64,000 nt of DNA. Source: Eopsaltria australis (lineage: Eukaryota > Chordata > Aves > Passeriformes > Petroicidae). Numbering within the stretch: the stretch's first letter is position 1; every line of letters begins with the position of its first letter. Made by a program: the position numbers and the translations under genes. The notes below the pieces were generated by a model. The model searched no databases. It was not told the DNA's origin and worked only from the letters and a program-made list of their open reading frames with translations. Shown here in pieces: positions 1 through 12,511 of the stretch. The stretch is from assembly GCA_034509425.1 (NCBI GenBank), contig JAVTVJ010000811.1:1054001-1118000 (forward strand). The letters are read 5' to 3'.

Positions 1-3000
1 AGGGTAAGAGTGGAAAGCATGACAAAAATATACCCCAGAACTCCAAAGGCTGATTAAAAGTAGAAGAAAGAGACAGCAGTACTGCATTTAATCACGTGTC
101 TTAATCCATTTTCATGATTTTTGGTAGCTGTTTTGTGATTTACAGTACTATGAGTGCATAAACGTTTTGGAAACTTCCATGCCTCACAGAGTTTATATAG
201 CTATGCTTAAGTCCAAGGCTGATACTGCAATTGACACATGAAAAGCAGTAGGAGTGTTTTCAACCAGTGTATGGGTGGCTGTATCAGCTGTGTCTTCACA
301 ACATCTTTCAAGGAGTGGAGATTGCTTAGGAGTGATGAAACTTATCCTAAAATAGGCATGAAAATAGGACAAGTGAACTGTGCCCTTGAACTGCCTGTTT
401 CTTGCCACTGACCAAAAAGTGAGTCCACAAATCTGAAGACATATGAGATGGATTCCACACTGGAGTTTCCTCAACAGGGCAGCATCTCTATTCCACAGCA
501 GACACTTTTTGCTCTTAAAGTGCTCTAAAGGAAGAGCAGGTGTCTTTTGCTTATTTGTTCTGTTAAAGTGATACAAAAAGTAGGGGAAAAAGACAATAGG
601 AAATGAGGATCTAGTCCTAGTTATGTTACACTGTAGGCACCTTTGCAGAAGTTTTGCCATGAGATGGCTTTGCCCTGACCCAAAGCTGTGCAGCTGCTGT
701 AGCAAGGTGTGTAGCCAAAGGCGCAAGCCCTGTCTTTCAGAGGTGCCGATTGATTACAGCTCAGCAGTGCTCTGACCCCAGCCCCACCCCAGTTACAGCT
801 CAGAACAAGTTATAATCCACCCAGAGAGCTATCTGGTATGACCTCTCTGTGAAATATTGCTACTGACTTCCTTCCTTTCTTGTCCTCTGTTCTACCACAC
901 CCTGAACTGTTACAATATGAGAGAGCTGCTCCTCATTATGCCTTCTCTTATGAGAGAGTATCTGAAACTTCTCCATTTCCTATGGGCTAAAAGAGTGAAC
1001 TGGGCTCCTGTTAGTGTCCTACAGGGAACTGATTTCTTACTTGTTAGGGCTTTTACTTTCATTTTTAAATAATAGGTGCTTGTAGCCATTAGCAATGTAA
1101 ACACTTCTTTCCTAGTAACTATGTTCTTCTGCACTCCAGCCAAGAGATAAGGAAATGCTTTACATAAAAGATATAGCCCAAACTGAGCTGGTGAACAACC
1201 CAGCTCACAAGACATAGTGATCATCAAAGCAAACTTGGAGGTCCAGGACATGTCGATACACACAGGAGCAGGTAGATCCTATTGTGTGCCTTGCCAACTC
1301 CAGCTCTGGGCTGGGAAATGTGTAGCTGGGTTTCCCTGGTGCTCTGCTCTCCTCAGAGGCCAGGAGAAAGGCAGTGTGGATATATCCCTGTTACCAAAAC
1401 AAGCCCTCAGGGGGCACAGGCATTTCTGTGGAGCAGGTGAGTTTTTTGACCATCAGGGTGCTGGTTGGAGATGTGTCACTCCTTTCCTCTGACCACACTT
1501 TTCACATTAGCCATGTAAATCATGTCCCCAGGGAGAGAGTTTAAATGGGGATATGTCTTCACAAAAAGTTCCTATTCTGACAAAAGTTTCATCAGAAAAC
1601 CCCCATCCAGTTCTGTGCTAAGCTCCTACCCAGGCACTCCCTGGCCTGGTGCCAGCAGCACTCATATGTTCCTGTTTTAGCAAGGTCTGATGTCTCAAAC
1701 ACTCTCACTTCCCCTGAAGTAACAGCTCTTCCAGAAAGCAAACCTCAAGCAGCCTGCGATCCGCTCTGCCTCCCAAAGGGTGCAGCCTTCTCTTCCCATA
1801 CACCACTGGTTTTCTTCTGAGCCTTTCATCTGAAAACCCTATGAAATACATATATTTAAGCTTTGAGTGATACTTGGCTAGTATTAAAATAAAATAAGTC
1901 CTTAAATACGAATAAACTCGCATACCTAATCCACATATTTCTCTTTACACCCTTCCTGCCTCTCCAGAGCGTGTTTACTGCTAGCTTTCTTGGCTGCTTT
2001 ACATAATTTAGATCATTTTTGTACTTCATGAACTAAGCTCTTCTTTTATGTCAGAGCTTATGTCAGGGATTTCCTATTTCCCAGCACCTGGTCAGGATTC
2101 ATTTAAACTGTATGTCTCCAAGTTTAAAATCTATTGGTGGTTTCAGATTTAATTCATCATGTATTAACATGATAATCAGTGTCAGTAAGGGCCTCACTAT
2201 CTAGTCTGTAAGTATATTTTTAAGTCTAACTTTGTGAAAAAAAAGCTTGCTAAAGAACCCATACTGAAAATATTTATTGTAGGTTTGTATTACATAAGCA
2301 GGGCTCCATGTGCAGGAGCTGTGACTAATATAAGGGGTGGTATTTTTGACCCCTAGCATTTTCAGCATATCTTGAAATTGTCTGTGTCATAAAGTGCAGA
2401 TTGCTGTAAGGAAAGATGCCTTAAAAATGCAGAGAATACCCTGTGTCAATGAAAAATCAAACAGTTTCATATGCATCTTTAGAATATTGCCTTCTTTTTC
2501 AAGCAAGGAGGAGCTGATCTAGGAGTGTTTTTCCTGGAGAAGACATGCATATTTCATATTCAGGTCTAAACACCAGGAAATAGTTCTAATTTTGTTTATG
2601 ACTATGTAAATCAAAAGAAGTTTACAAGGCAAGTCACTGTGATGGCAAATATTAAATACTATGTCCAACTGTTCTCCTGCCATATTTTTCCCAAGGAAAA
2701 AGAATAAACGTGTTAGAGAAATGTGACACTTTCTGAATTTTCCCTGCTGCCCTCCAGCCATGGGTGGGAGTATCCCAATGATATGAGGCCCAGACAGATA
2801 TACAGTCACTTTGTGATCCAAAACCAAATACTTATCAGTTAGAAAATGAGAACTAGATAATTTTGTTGTTGTCTTACAGATATGAGTTATGCAACTTTAA
2901 TTATATTATTCTCCATAAAGATGTTTCTTAATGCTTTATATGAAAATTCTACATAATACAGGCAGGCAGACAATGTAGTCACCAGTCATGTTTAGAATTA

Positions 3001-4784
3001 GTACACAGGAAGTCCATAACATCTGCTGTGAAATTTTACTCAAAAATGCAGATTGATATTTATTTTGACAAGAGTATTTCTTCGATTTCAGGATAATATG
3101 ACACTCAATCCCCTCTTTTGGTGAGGTATACCTCTGTTCAGCAAAGTAAGTAAATACTAAACACGCTAAAAATTTTAAAACTAATATATTATTACTTACT
3201 AATATAAGTAAGTTTTAGCTTTCAACTTTATTAATTCCAGAAATTTCATTTGAGGTAAAATATCCATGCTCTGAAAGTTGAATGGGAGCTTCTTTATTTT
3301 TCTATGGTTGCTGTAGACAAAGTGATGCTATCAAAAAACACAGCACAGCGAATGAGCTACAGGCTTTATAACCCCCTGGAACTCAGAAATCCTCCGGGAG
3401 TATTCTACCAGATGTGTATGGTCTTTTTGCAGTCCAGAGAGGAGTTTCCATCAACCCTCATCTGCTCACTGACCTTCACAATCCCACTGACATTAAACTC
3501 CGCTTCTCTCCAGCACTTTGTGGGCACTGGGGTCCTTTTTGACTCAGATAGTTGTATTGCTTTTTCAGTTTAATCCCCTCACACACAAAACTCTCATTTC
3601 TACCCCTGAATGCTGTTTTTTACAAAACTTGAATATGAAAATGCTGTCATTTGCAGACTATAAACCTTTGTTGAAAAAACTCTTATTTCAATTTCCATTC
3701 ATCTTTGTCCCGCAAGTGCTATTCATTTATCCCCTCCATACATAAAAAGACTCTTTTCTTTCCAAATGTTTTTTCTGTAGCTGAAAGGACAGGAAGAGAA
3801 CTGAAGAGTAATACTGAAAACTTTATAGTAACTACCAAATAGCAGAGTTAGAGACTTTACCTACTGGCAGTGACCCAGAATTATAACTTGCACATGTGCA
3901 ATTTACATTTGCACTAAAAACTAATTTCCTTCTGAAGCCATTGAAAAAAGATGCTGTAAAGAGCCTGTTCCTCCTCAGAAAAGCTAAGAAGCCCATGCTG
4001 AGGGACTGTTGGCCTCTCAAGCCTGTAATCAGAGCTGAGAGTGGTGAACTTTCCTTTCAGAGGAATCTCAGAACCATCCAGTGCTAAGCTTCAAATGTTA
4101 ACCACTACTGTAAAAATAGGTCCTCTTTTTTTCATCTTTCACAGATTATCTGGGATTACCTCCCTCTGATCAGACAAACACATGGAACTGGGATAGTCCT
4201 GGCTGTTGCATAGAGGTGAGTCTCTTCAGTGCTGCAAGAGGTGTCCAAGGCTTTCCTTTACTGAGACAGAAAAAGAAATATACATGCTGGAATAATTCTG
4301 GGGCTTTTGTAGCTGTAGAAGTTATTAGACACCAGCTCAGGCTTTTGTAGGTCATGATGTGCTTCCTCACTTGCCCTCTGATCCCCTTGACCCATTCTAT
4401 GACAAACACTACAACACCACAAGGGAGGAGCATCTGAAGATGAGCCTTTGATTGATGCCATCCATGAGGGACTTCAAAGCTCTGCACACAGTTGGTCTTA
4501 GAGCTGGCTCTGAAAATTTAAAATCCTCCTCTGCAGTGCCAGGCAAGACAAGCTTTAGGGAGCTACTTTGCTTCAGAGTATCTGTCCTGGGTGCATAGCT
4601 GGAATGGTAGAGACCTCTGTTAGAGAGCTAATGGAACAACTCAAGCCAAAATTCAGTTAGTATACTCCTTATTTTATGTTATCTGAGTTACTATGAGAAC
4701 TGCTTGCTCCTTTGAAGGTATTTGGCCAAAGCCAAATCTTGAGCAACCGTGTTTATATTCATGGTATGAGCCAGAGGAACTTAC
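1..4784. other. Non-coding stretch, no gene recognised
   Basis: AT-rich unique sequence with scattered short open frames on both strands. The longest, on the minus strand at 193-726 (177 codons), has no domain, no splice signals at sensible places and no recognisable family. I see no transposon ends, no RNA gene and no long simple repeat. It is probably intronic or intergenic. Confidence 0.6.
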
Positions 4785-4883
4785 AAGAATTGTGATCAAA
4801 AATAAATGCAAATGATGAAACTCTAGTTTTAATTTTAAATAGAATCTTTTTCATGGATAACATTTGAAACAGACGTGAGAATA
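4785..4883 (-). other. Weak exon-like segment, 99 nt
   Basis: On the minus strand a very good acceptor (pyrimidine run ending CTTTTAG) and a consensus donor (GTAAGT) bracket 99 nt that is open in one of three frames for 32 codons. That frame includes the residues FSRLFQMLSMKK and is rich in K, F, I and S. One open frame over this length in AT-rich DNA is not rare, and the composition is unlike a typical domain. It is probably a decoy pseudo-exon and is listed because both splice signals are strong. Confidence 0.12.
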
Positions 4884-7800
4884 CTAAAAGAAAAGGGACA
4901 AAACTTCACAACTAAAAGTCAAACAGGATCATTTTCATGCCATACCTCCTTGGAACACAGTTGCTGCAGTTATGATAATAAAAGACACTCTTCCATTAAG
5001 GTGTAGGCTTCCCATCAGCTTAAGGCTGGGCTTTGTGTTTTCTCTTTGCTAAACCATTTACTCTCTCCAAGTGAAGAATTTATTCCTTTGTCATGTCCAT
5101 AGATGAGATTAACAAGCACACACACTTTATACATTTTATTAATCCTTGTGATGATTCATACACATGGGGGTCAGACTCTAATCCAAGTCAGACCTCTAAA
5201 AATACTTGACCTCCAGATGTCTGTGCTGACTGCTGTAGCTAAGAGCAGAGTTTGAACACATTGTCTTTCTTTTTGTAGCACTGTAGTACAGATTAATCAT
5301 ATTCAAACTATCCTCACAAAGGCATACTTAACAGTGTGTTGACAATATCTAAAAAAAAAAAGACTTTTATGCAAGGATTTTGATTTGGTTTTATTTCAAA
5401 ATCTGGCATCAAAGATATTTTGCTTTTGAAAAAGTCTTTGGGTGCCAAAAATAAGGTATGACCACAGTGCTGCACACAATAAGCTTGTGGCTAAAAATGT
5501 CAGCCATAGTGTGAGCGTCCTCCAGGGCACACCCTGCTGGGGGCACAGGACTCTGCTCCAGGGTGCCCCAGATCTCTAGAGCAGGTGTCATAGAAATACT
5601 ACAACCAAACAGAAAAGTTGCAAGAGAAGAATAACCATGATTCTAATCACTATTTAACTGTGCTTGGATTTAGCTCCATTCTTGGGTTTTGAGGTGCATG
5701 GTTCTTCATGAGTCAGATTTATTCACAGATCTGAAAGGCTTTTTCTCCTGTCCTTTCTCCCAGTCACACAGAAATCAGACACCTGTTTGCATCTGAGTAC
5801 TGCCATGTTGGTTGATTTAGTCTTACTGCTGCACTGCTCCAATTTTTTTCTGTGACAGCCTCATGACAGAACACCCTGTCATGAGGATATTTATTTTCCA
5901 TCTTTTTAAAATATGATCCCCTTCACATAATGGCAGCCACTTAAAAGTTAGTTTTCTAACCTGAAGATGATCCATCCGAAGTATATAAACCAGGTGAGAT
6001 GGCTTTCTGTAGCAAGAATATACTTTTTTAAAAGATAAATTCTTTAGACTGAATTTAAAGGGTCATCTCAGATTATATGCCACATTTAAGAAGCTAGTAT
6101 TAAAGGAAATAGGTATTACTCTAAAAGCTTTCTATCTGTGCAAGAATTTAAACCTTGTGCATTACGCAAATCATACCATAAACCAAAGTTGGCTGGCTTT
6201 ACTCAGAGATAAGATATATAGCTCTGCACATATAGCTATATATAAGATATATATGCAAGATATATAGAATATAGATAAGATATTTTCCACTCTGTTGGAT
6301 TACTTAGAAATATTTACTCATCCCAGGAAATCTGTTAATCATATGTGTAAAGGATCATATTTTTACCTGGTATAAATGGGAATAACTTCACTGATTTAAA
6401 AATTGCTCTTAGTAGCAGAAGAAACATACCACAGACCATTAACTCCTGAAAATATTGAAAAGGAGTTCATCAGATCAGAATAGATGTAGGAAGTTTAATA
6501 TCTTCCACAATGATCTGTCTGATGTATTTCCTCATAAAGCCTGTCAACGATGGAAAAAAAAGGAAAAAACTCACGAAGGTCAAAAGCTCTTCTCTCAAAC
6601 CATCTGCATTGCAGTTTCAATAGAAGTTGCTGTTGAATGTGGTGGATTCTGCTGCACTTGAAGCACTTAAATTAAATCTGAATACCTTTCTGAAAAGATG
6701 TGCTAAAGATCAAAGAGAAGCATTGAGCCTGCAGCAAAAATGAATGAGTAGGTTTCTATTGGCTGTATTACATTAAGTTTCAGAATAGATGATCTTAATG
6801 CTCTCTCCTCACCTGAACATATGAATCCAGTCTTGGTTAGCTAAATTGTACTTCACTGCCACAACTATGATGATTTCATCCACTATAAAAATATAATTTT
6901 TAATTTAAGAAATTGGCATTTGAGCTCAGTGAGAACTCTTGCATCACATAAAGCGTTCTCTTATTAGTGCAGATATCATATCATACCTTTTTTATTTTCT
7001 TCCATTTTAGCAGTTTGTTTTCTTCACTTCCTCTGCTCTTGTTCCAGTTCTGGTTAGGAACATTCTTGTAATTTCCATTCTAAATTTGCACATGGCCAGT
7101 TTACATTTATATACTTGATTTCTGTCTTTTCTTACAACTATGTCTTTTAGCCTAAATAATTATTTTCTTTCTGTAACACCTTTATGAGCTGAAAGACTGC
7201 TTTATCCAAAAGATGCCACAGTTTCTCCTCACAAGATGCCGAACCTTGCCCTGTCCCTCTCCAACACTTCCATTTGAGTTCATCTTTTCTGAATAAGGGA
7301 GCCCCACAAAGGATATGGAATTCCAGATGAGGCCTGAAAAACAGCAATAACCATCCTTCTTTCTACATGTAATTGCTCTCCTGACCACAACTGTCTTTCT
7401 TGTCTGTTTCACAGCAATAGTACATACGTACCCTGGTTAATAATATGCCTGAGTTCCCATCCTCAGATTTTACCAGATTAGTTTCTGGTTTACAACACAA
7501 GGTTTTTTCTTATCACAGTCCAAGATAAATAGTTGACATTTAAGTTTGCAGAAATTAATTCCATTCTAATCCTCAAGGCCTCAGGCCATTCAGCCTTTCC
7601 TCTGTATCTTGATTGTTCATATCTTGATCATCTCTCAACCCTTTGTGCCACTATCATTTCCCATCGGCTTCTCCTCTCCTCCACACTACAGGAAAAATAT
7701 TAAAAAATAAATACCCCAAATCTGCTCCTTTGCTGCTTCTGCTCTGCTCCTCTATAAACTAACTTTCTTCAATGACAGCGTCTTCCCTTTCAGCACTATC

Positions 7801-9071
7801 TGATTACATCTTTATTTTAAGCATCTTCTTACCCATCACAGATCTGATTTCCATCTTCACTGGTTTAGTAGACATTCCCCAGTCTGGTATCCCATCACAT
7901 GCTTTATAGAAGAGGGATAGAAAAGATTTCTTGCATTTCTGCATTTATTCTGCAGCTTATCTAGAAGAACAGACTTGACATTGCCTTATGCAGCAGGTAT
8001 CTGCAAATTCTGAATTTTCTGTGAAACATTTTATCTAACATATCTTCTAATATCCATCTGTACTCCTGCACCTGTTGATTGTACAGTCTATTGATCATGT
8101 CTTGGAGCTCTGTTATGCTCAATGCATGCAATCAGATATACATTCTGTAATCGGATATAGATCCCAAATTAATGAATTATGTGAAGTGTCACCCCTAACT
8201 ACCTCTACTTATTCTATAGTTCTTGGGATTCCTTCTCGTAGTAGTCTCCTAGTCACCATTGTCTCCTCTGAGTAGTCCCTGCTTTTAAAATCAAAAATAA
8301 ACTGTTTTTAAGAAAAAGAAAAAAAGAGCTATATAAAATTAGCATTTCACTACTTTTTATTTGTTCCTGCAATAACTCATTTTTGATTACTGGAATGTAA
8401 CATCTGGCTGTGATCTCTCAGCATCAAACTAGACTTTCATAACCAACTATTGTGTTTCCAGGCAATGTGTCGCCCAAATTATGACAACATACCAATACAG
8501 ACAAAATGTGTTTATGAGCCTTCAACTGCAGAGGAGGATGTGAGATCATTGGACTGAGTTTTTAACCACATTAGGCTTGTTTGGGCGTCACTGCAGATTT
8601 CATGAGAAAACTTAAAGGCAGTTAAAGAGCAATCCCAGTGTACTTGGTGCACAGAAGAATCCTCTACATTTGCCAATTGGTATAACTACTTTGGCTCCAG
8701 CTCTGGTTACAGAAAGTCTTTTGGGGCATGGCCAAGCAATACCGACCCTGACTGCTGCACTCAAAGCAGGCTTTTGCAATCCCGACACTTCTCCAAACCA
8801 AGTGCTCAGCTCCAGCATTGGGAGTAGGGGAGAGAACAGGGCAAAGAGTCAATGACAGGGAAATACTGGGGAAATCAGGGGTAGGAAGAATATTGTGGGG
8901 TACTTAGGCCAAGGGAATTCGACAGATGTGGGCTATAGAAGGGCTGTGCTACACAGTAAACTTTTAGCAACAGAGAACTGAAACAGACTAATTAAACACA
9001 GCTTTAGATACATATTCACACCCCTCCGTTTGTGAGTCATGTAACCTGAAGTTCATAAGAAACCCTAGTTT
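4884..9071. other. Non-coding stretch with AT-rich patch
   Basis: Unique AT-rich DNA. An imperfect GATATA/TATATA-rich patch lies at about 6208-6293. Around 8600-8870 the composition is somewhat more GC-rich and small overlapping frames appear on both strands, none of them convincing. Nothing else is recognised. Confidence 0.55.
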
Positions 9072-9131
9072 GAAACTGCACCCAGTCTTTCTCCTTCCTT
9101 AGAAACTGCACCCAGTCTTTCTCCTTCCTTA
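9072..9131. repeat. Perfect 30-bp tandem duplication
   Basis: Two head-to-tail copies of a 30-bp unit beginning GAAACTGCACCCAGTC lie at 9072-9101 and 9102-9131 with no mismatch. Identity this high in otherwise non-constrained DNA suggests a recent slippage or repair duplication, or a copy-number polymorphism. It is not part of a longer array. Confidence 0.95.
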
Positions 9132-9614
9132 TTCTGTTAATAAATAATTTTTGTAGATAACAATAACTGGTATGTGAAACTCATATAATGTTGGAGACTT
9201 CGCTCACATTTACATTAAACATTATGTACTAACACACCTTAAGGGAGGATAAGAACTTGTGAGTGATGATGTGGAACTGTTGGTGCCTGGCACATTACTG
9301 TTTAAATTAAAATATGATGTGTACTGAAAGCACACATTTGCTGAAGAAACAGGAAGGAAAAGGTACACTGCAACAAACAAAATGTTCTTTTACTAAACTC
9401 TCTTTTTTTCAGCATATGCTTAGCTACTTTACCAGGACGAAATTAGAAAAATTTAGTAAGATACTGTTGTTCCAGAAATTGTAAACTAAATATAACTTTT
9501 TCATAATGCTTTACACGTTTTAATTGGTTTCTTGGAAGGTTTTCTCTGTTGAATATATCTTTTTCTTCAGTGTGTAAATAGCATCATCTTACTTGTGTCT
9601 TTTCATTTCTTCAG

Positions 9615-9793
9615 ACTTTGGCCCTGAAAATGTCGTGGACATGTCGTGTCAGAGCCCTGCTTAACTCCCAGTGACCAGCTCTGTATGCAGAGATTTGCTT
9701 AGAAAGGTTCACTGACACCTGGGTAATTTGGGCAGCCAGGCACAATAAACCCTACATCTCGCTCAGAACTGCACAGAGACTGCCCCAAACCAC
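9615..9793 (+). other. Possible 3' terminal exon or retrocopy end
   Basis: A strong acceptor (pyrimidine-rich, ending CATTTCTTCAG at 9614) is followed by an open frame of 19 codons (starting TLALKMSWTCRVRA) that ends at TGA 9672-9674. A canonical AATAAA lies at 9744-9749, and about 45 nt later an encoded poly(A) tract begins. This is the layout of a last exon, but the genomic A-run also fits the tail of a retroposed transcript. No gene family is recognised, and chance arrangement is quite possible. Confidence 0.2.
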
Positions 9794-9864
9794 AAAAAAA
9801 AAAAAAAAAACAAAAAAAACAAAAACCAAACAACAAACAAAAAAACCACAAAAACAAACAAAAA
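9788..9864. repeat. A-rich low-complexity tract
   Basis: An uninterrupted run of about 17 A starting at 9794 is followed by a long CAAAA/CAAA/CCAAA mixture up to about 9864. It could be a poly(A) tail that has decayed or expanded, or a plain simple repeat. No target-site duplication is visible around it. Confidence 0.85.
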
Positions 9865-10896
9865 GCATATATAGTAAATATTTGTATTCATAAGCAAAGA
9901 AACAAACCTTACAGGCTTACAGGTTAAGAATGTCTCAAAAGATTTGGTCAAGTAAATTGTTTTCTGTTAAAATAAACTACAGTATGACCACAAAAAAACC
10001 ACCAAAACTTCTCTGTGTTTTGAGATCTTAATCAAGGTTTACTTAGTTTTTATTGTCTCCACTCTTGTGACAAAATTAATGTGCCAATTTTAATTAGATG
10101 TGCTTAACAACACATGAAAGTAACCCCAAGCAGAACTGGAAAAAAGGTCAACTTTTTACTTAGCTAAGCATCTGTGGTGAGAAGAATTTTATTGAAAACC
10201 TTAGCACTGCAAAATTACACACACAAATAAGCTGTAGTCTGTAAAAGTCACAACCATTCATAAAATGTAGTACACAAGGTTGTTAGAAAGAGCTAAGAGA
10301 AAGACCTTTCTATTCCAAAACAAATTTGCAAAGTCAAAAATTAAACAAAGATTGGTGGAAGGTATGAGAAAGCAGAACAGAAAGCATTAATTATTTTGTG
10401 AAGGACAAAAATGTAACAAAAGAAGGGAAATGAGAAGCAGCATTTTGCCAGGAAAGCTGTCATCTGAAATTTTAGAAGCAGTTGTTCATAGAAATTGGCA
10501 GGGAAGGGACTTCCACGTCCATAACTCCAAGTCAGAGGTGAATGGGGTTTCAACCTTGTACTTCTGAGAAAATATTTGTAAAGAGACAAGAAAGAGACAC
10601 ATCCAGGGCCAAAATAAGGTGAGGAAAAACATATGAGAAACTATAAATCAGTTTCTTAGGAAAAAACGGAAAATAACTGAACTCCACTTTCTCAGGTAGT
10701 GCTGTATCTTAGACCCAAGTAGCAGGAACACAAATTGGTAGCTGCCACTGTTATTTTTGTTTAAATGCCAGCGGCAAATGCCTCACAGAATATATGTGTA
10801 AACATAACTTGTAGCTGAGGTTTTCTCAAAAGATGAAATCATCACTAACTGATAAGAAATGAAATGCAGCAGAATGCCAATGCAAAACCTGGAGGC
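9865..10896. other. Non-coding stretch before the provirus
   Basis: AT-rich DNA with no convincing gene. The minus-strand open frame at 10341-10589 lacks domain features. This is the 5' flank of the retroviral relic. Confidence 0.55.
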
Positions 10897-11129
10897 TGTG
10901 GAACATGGGGTCATATTTGTTAAAGTTGTGAAGGCTTATGCTCACCAGGACATCCTGTGGGAAAGGCACAGCTGTGGGCTGGACAGTTGGAAGCCAGTTG
11001 AGGAGTGAGAGGCAGTTTCAGTTATGTCTGGTGGAGATTAAAGGTATAAAAAGGGTGTGATTTCTGCAATAAAGTGATCTTTTCCGGATCCATAAGGAGG
11101 CCCATGTCTCTTTGTCCCCCATTGCTACA
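10897..11129 (+). repeat. 5' LTR of the ERVK-like element
   Basis: Begins TGTGGAACATGGGG and ends CTACA, giving the TG...CA boundaries of a retroviral LTR, about 233 bp. It holds a TATA box (11045-11052) and a polyadenylation signal (11068-11073). The last 87 bp are repeated at 12512-12598, which fixes the 3' edge well. The 5' edge is inferred from the TG and the weak flanking duplication, so it is less sure. Confidence 0.75.
11045..11073 (+). promoter_or_regulatory. LTR TATA box and polyadenylation signal
   Basis: TATAAAAA at 11045-11052 and AATAAA at 11068-11073, only about 16 nt apart, give the compact promoter and poly(A) layout seen in short LTRs. Both signals are also intact in the 3' copy (12514-12521 and 12537-12542). 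Whether they still drive transcription cannot be judged from sequence. Confidence 0.65.
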
Positions 11130-11131
11130 AA

Positions 11132-11152
11132 TGGCTGGCCTGAATTGGGACC
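11132..11152 (+). other. Primer-binding-site-like stretch
   Basis: Two bases after the LTR end, a stretch starting TGGCTGGCC and ending GGGACC resembles the lysine-tRNA type of primer-binding site used by betaretrovirus-like elements, with several substitutions and about two extra bases. The position is right, but the match is imperfect, so the tRNA assignment is an inference. Confidence 0.45.
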
Positions 11153-11272
11153 TATAAGGTGGTGAAGGGTGTGCACAACTCTGGTAGCAACTTCCACTGT
11201 GTTTAGGAATTGGTTGACCAGGAAGAGTTTGGGAAGGAACTCAAGGAATTAAAGCGCACACACCTTACCTAT

Positions 11273-11279
11273 CAGGTGA
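11273..11279 (+). other. Consensus splice donor in the gag leader
   Basis: CAG followed by GTGAGT sits about 20 nt upstream of the gag start codon, where a retroviral major splice donor would be expected. It is a perfect donor by sequence. Because the downstream env acceptor is gone, any present use would be with host acceptors. Confidence 0.35.
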
Positions 11280-11297
11280 GTAACCAGTGGAAACAAT

Positions 11298-11714
11298 ATG
11301 GGAGGTGGATTGTCACTGGAACAAGGAAGGAGGTTGGACCTATTATGGCAGCTCCTACATCAGCAAACTATTGACATTGCCAATGCGAAATTAAGCACCC
11401 TGCTGGACTGGGTGTCCAATTCAGTTAAATATTTTCCCTTAACTGGGGCCCTTCAATCAGAAGCCTGGCAAGCAGTGGGACAGAGATTTTTTGCTATCAC
11501 CAGGGATGGCAATGCTGAAGCCTGCGGCACCTCACCTTGTGAGGGACAATCATGGTGGCCATTAAAGGAAGTCGTGTGGATGTCGGCTGTTATGCAGCTT
11601 CAGAAACCAGTTCCCCTGAGCCACCAGAACCCGTATCCTTCTGGGATCTGGATGGGCGGATGGGAGGTTGTTTTAACTGCACTTCAATCCATCATCTTAA
11701 ATGAAAGATACTAA
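11298..11714 (+). pseudogene. gag fragment (matrix region) of the ERVK-like element
   Basis: The frame opens with MGGGLSLEQ, keeping the glycine at position 2 that is myristoylated in retroviral Gag. It continues with a matrix-like helical stretch (LLWQLLHQQ near residue 16, TLLDWVSN near 34, AWQAVGQRF near 54). About 90 residues look like the matrix domain; the rest, to residue 138, is poorly matched. Capsid and nucleocapsid are absent, and no zinc knuckles are seen. The fragment stays open without a stop, but it is far shorter than a full Gag. Family assignment comes from pattern recognition, not alignment. Confidence 0.7.
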
Positions 11715-11822
11715 CTTTCAAATTGTGCTGGCAGATTTTTCTGGACATTTATCTATCCATTATCCCTCACATCGTTTATGGACGGGGGTAACCTTCCCTT
11801 GTGTGCAAAACAGGTGGCATGA
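11715..11822 (+). pseudogene. Possible pol remnant upstream of RNase H
   Basis: In the frame that begins near 11701 the residues FQIVLADFSG and HYPSHRLWTG sit just before RNase H, where the connection part of reverse transcriptase would be. The frame differs from that of the RNase H, and a TGA at 11820-11822 closes the latter frame upstream. The polymerase core with its catalytic aspartates is not present. The assignment is tentative. Confidence 0.3.
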
Positions 11823-12511
11823 CCCCTGTCAACAGACCAACTGTTTTTTTCAGATGCATCCAGCAAAACCAACAAAGCTGTAGTGATTCGGTGTACAGGT
11901 GACTCTGTCCAGTGGCAAAAGAGGATATTAACATTAAAGGATGCTCCCGTGCAAATTTTAGAATTAGCTGCTATTCAGTACGCCTTTCAGTTATTCTCAC
12001 AGGAACCACTTAACATTGCAACTGACTCCTCATATGCTGCCAATGTGGTATTCCATTTAGAATCTTCCTATTTGAAACATGTTAATAACCATCTTTTGTT
12101 TACAGAGTTGAGACCATTGTGAACCTTGATTAACAGCCAGCAGCATGATTGTTATGTGGTACGTGTTCGCTCCCACACAGGTTTACCTGGCTGTGTTGCA
12201 GACATCACTGTGATGACAGGTGTGGTACCAAATACTTTTACACAAACCATGTTATCTCATTACTTTTTCCACCAGAATGCTTGCTCTCTTCACAAGCAAT
12301 TTCAATTAACATCCTCACAAGCCCATGATATCCTGCTGTCTTATCCCTCCTGTCATGGGGTTGCTCCTGCTCCTTTAGCAGAAGGCATTAACCCCTGAGG
12401 TTTAACTGCTAACTGCATTTGGCAAACTGATGTCACCCATATCCCAGAGTTTTGTCACTTAAAGTATGTTCATGTATCTATTGACAACTATTCTAGTTTT
12501 ATAATGGCAAT
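11823..12511 (+). pseudogene. pol fragment: RNase H and N-terminal integrase
   Basis: One reading frame, broken by TGA at 12120-12122 and 12396-12398. RNase H: FFSDAS gives the first acidic residue, QILELAA the glutamate and ATDSSYA the next aspartate; SHTGLPG is kept, but the final acidic position is not evident. Integrase: the zinc finger keeps HYFFH and one cysteine (SYPSC), while the partner cysteine appears to be tyrosine. The catalytic core begins with WQTDVTH (first D) and VSIDNYS (second D), then stops before the third catalytic residue. The frame runs straight into the LTR, whose TATA box supplies the stop codon TAA at 12516-12518. It is clearly inactive. Confidence 0.85.

Noticed and set aside
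193..726. 177-codon open frame on the minus strand
   Set aside because: No recognisable motif; rich in His, Cys and Leu as expected from random translation; no supporting promoter or splice signals.
3078..3150. Acceptor and GTAAGT donor pair on the plus strand
   Set aside because: All three frames contain stops in the enclosed segment.
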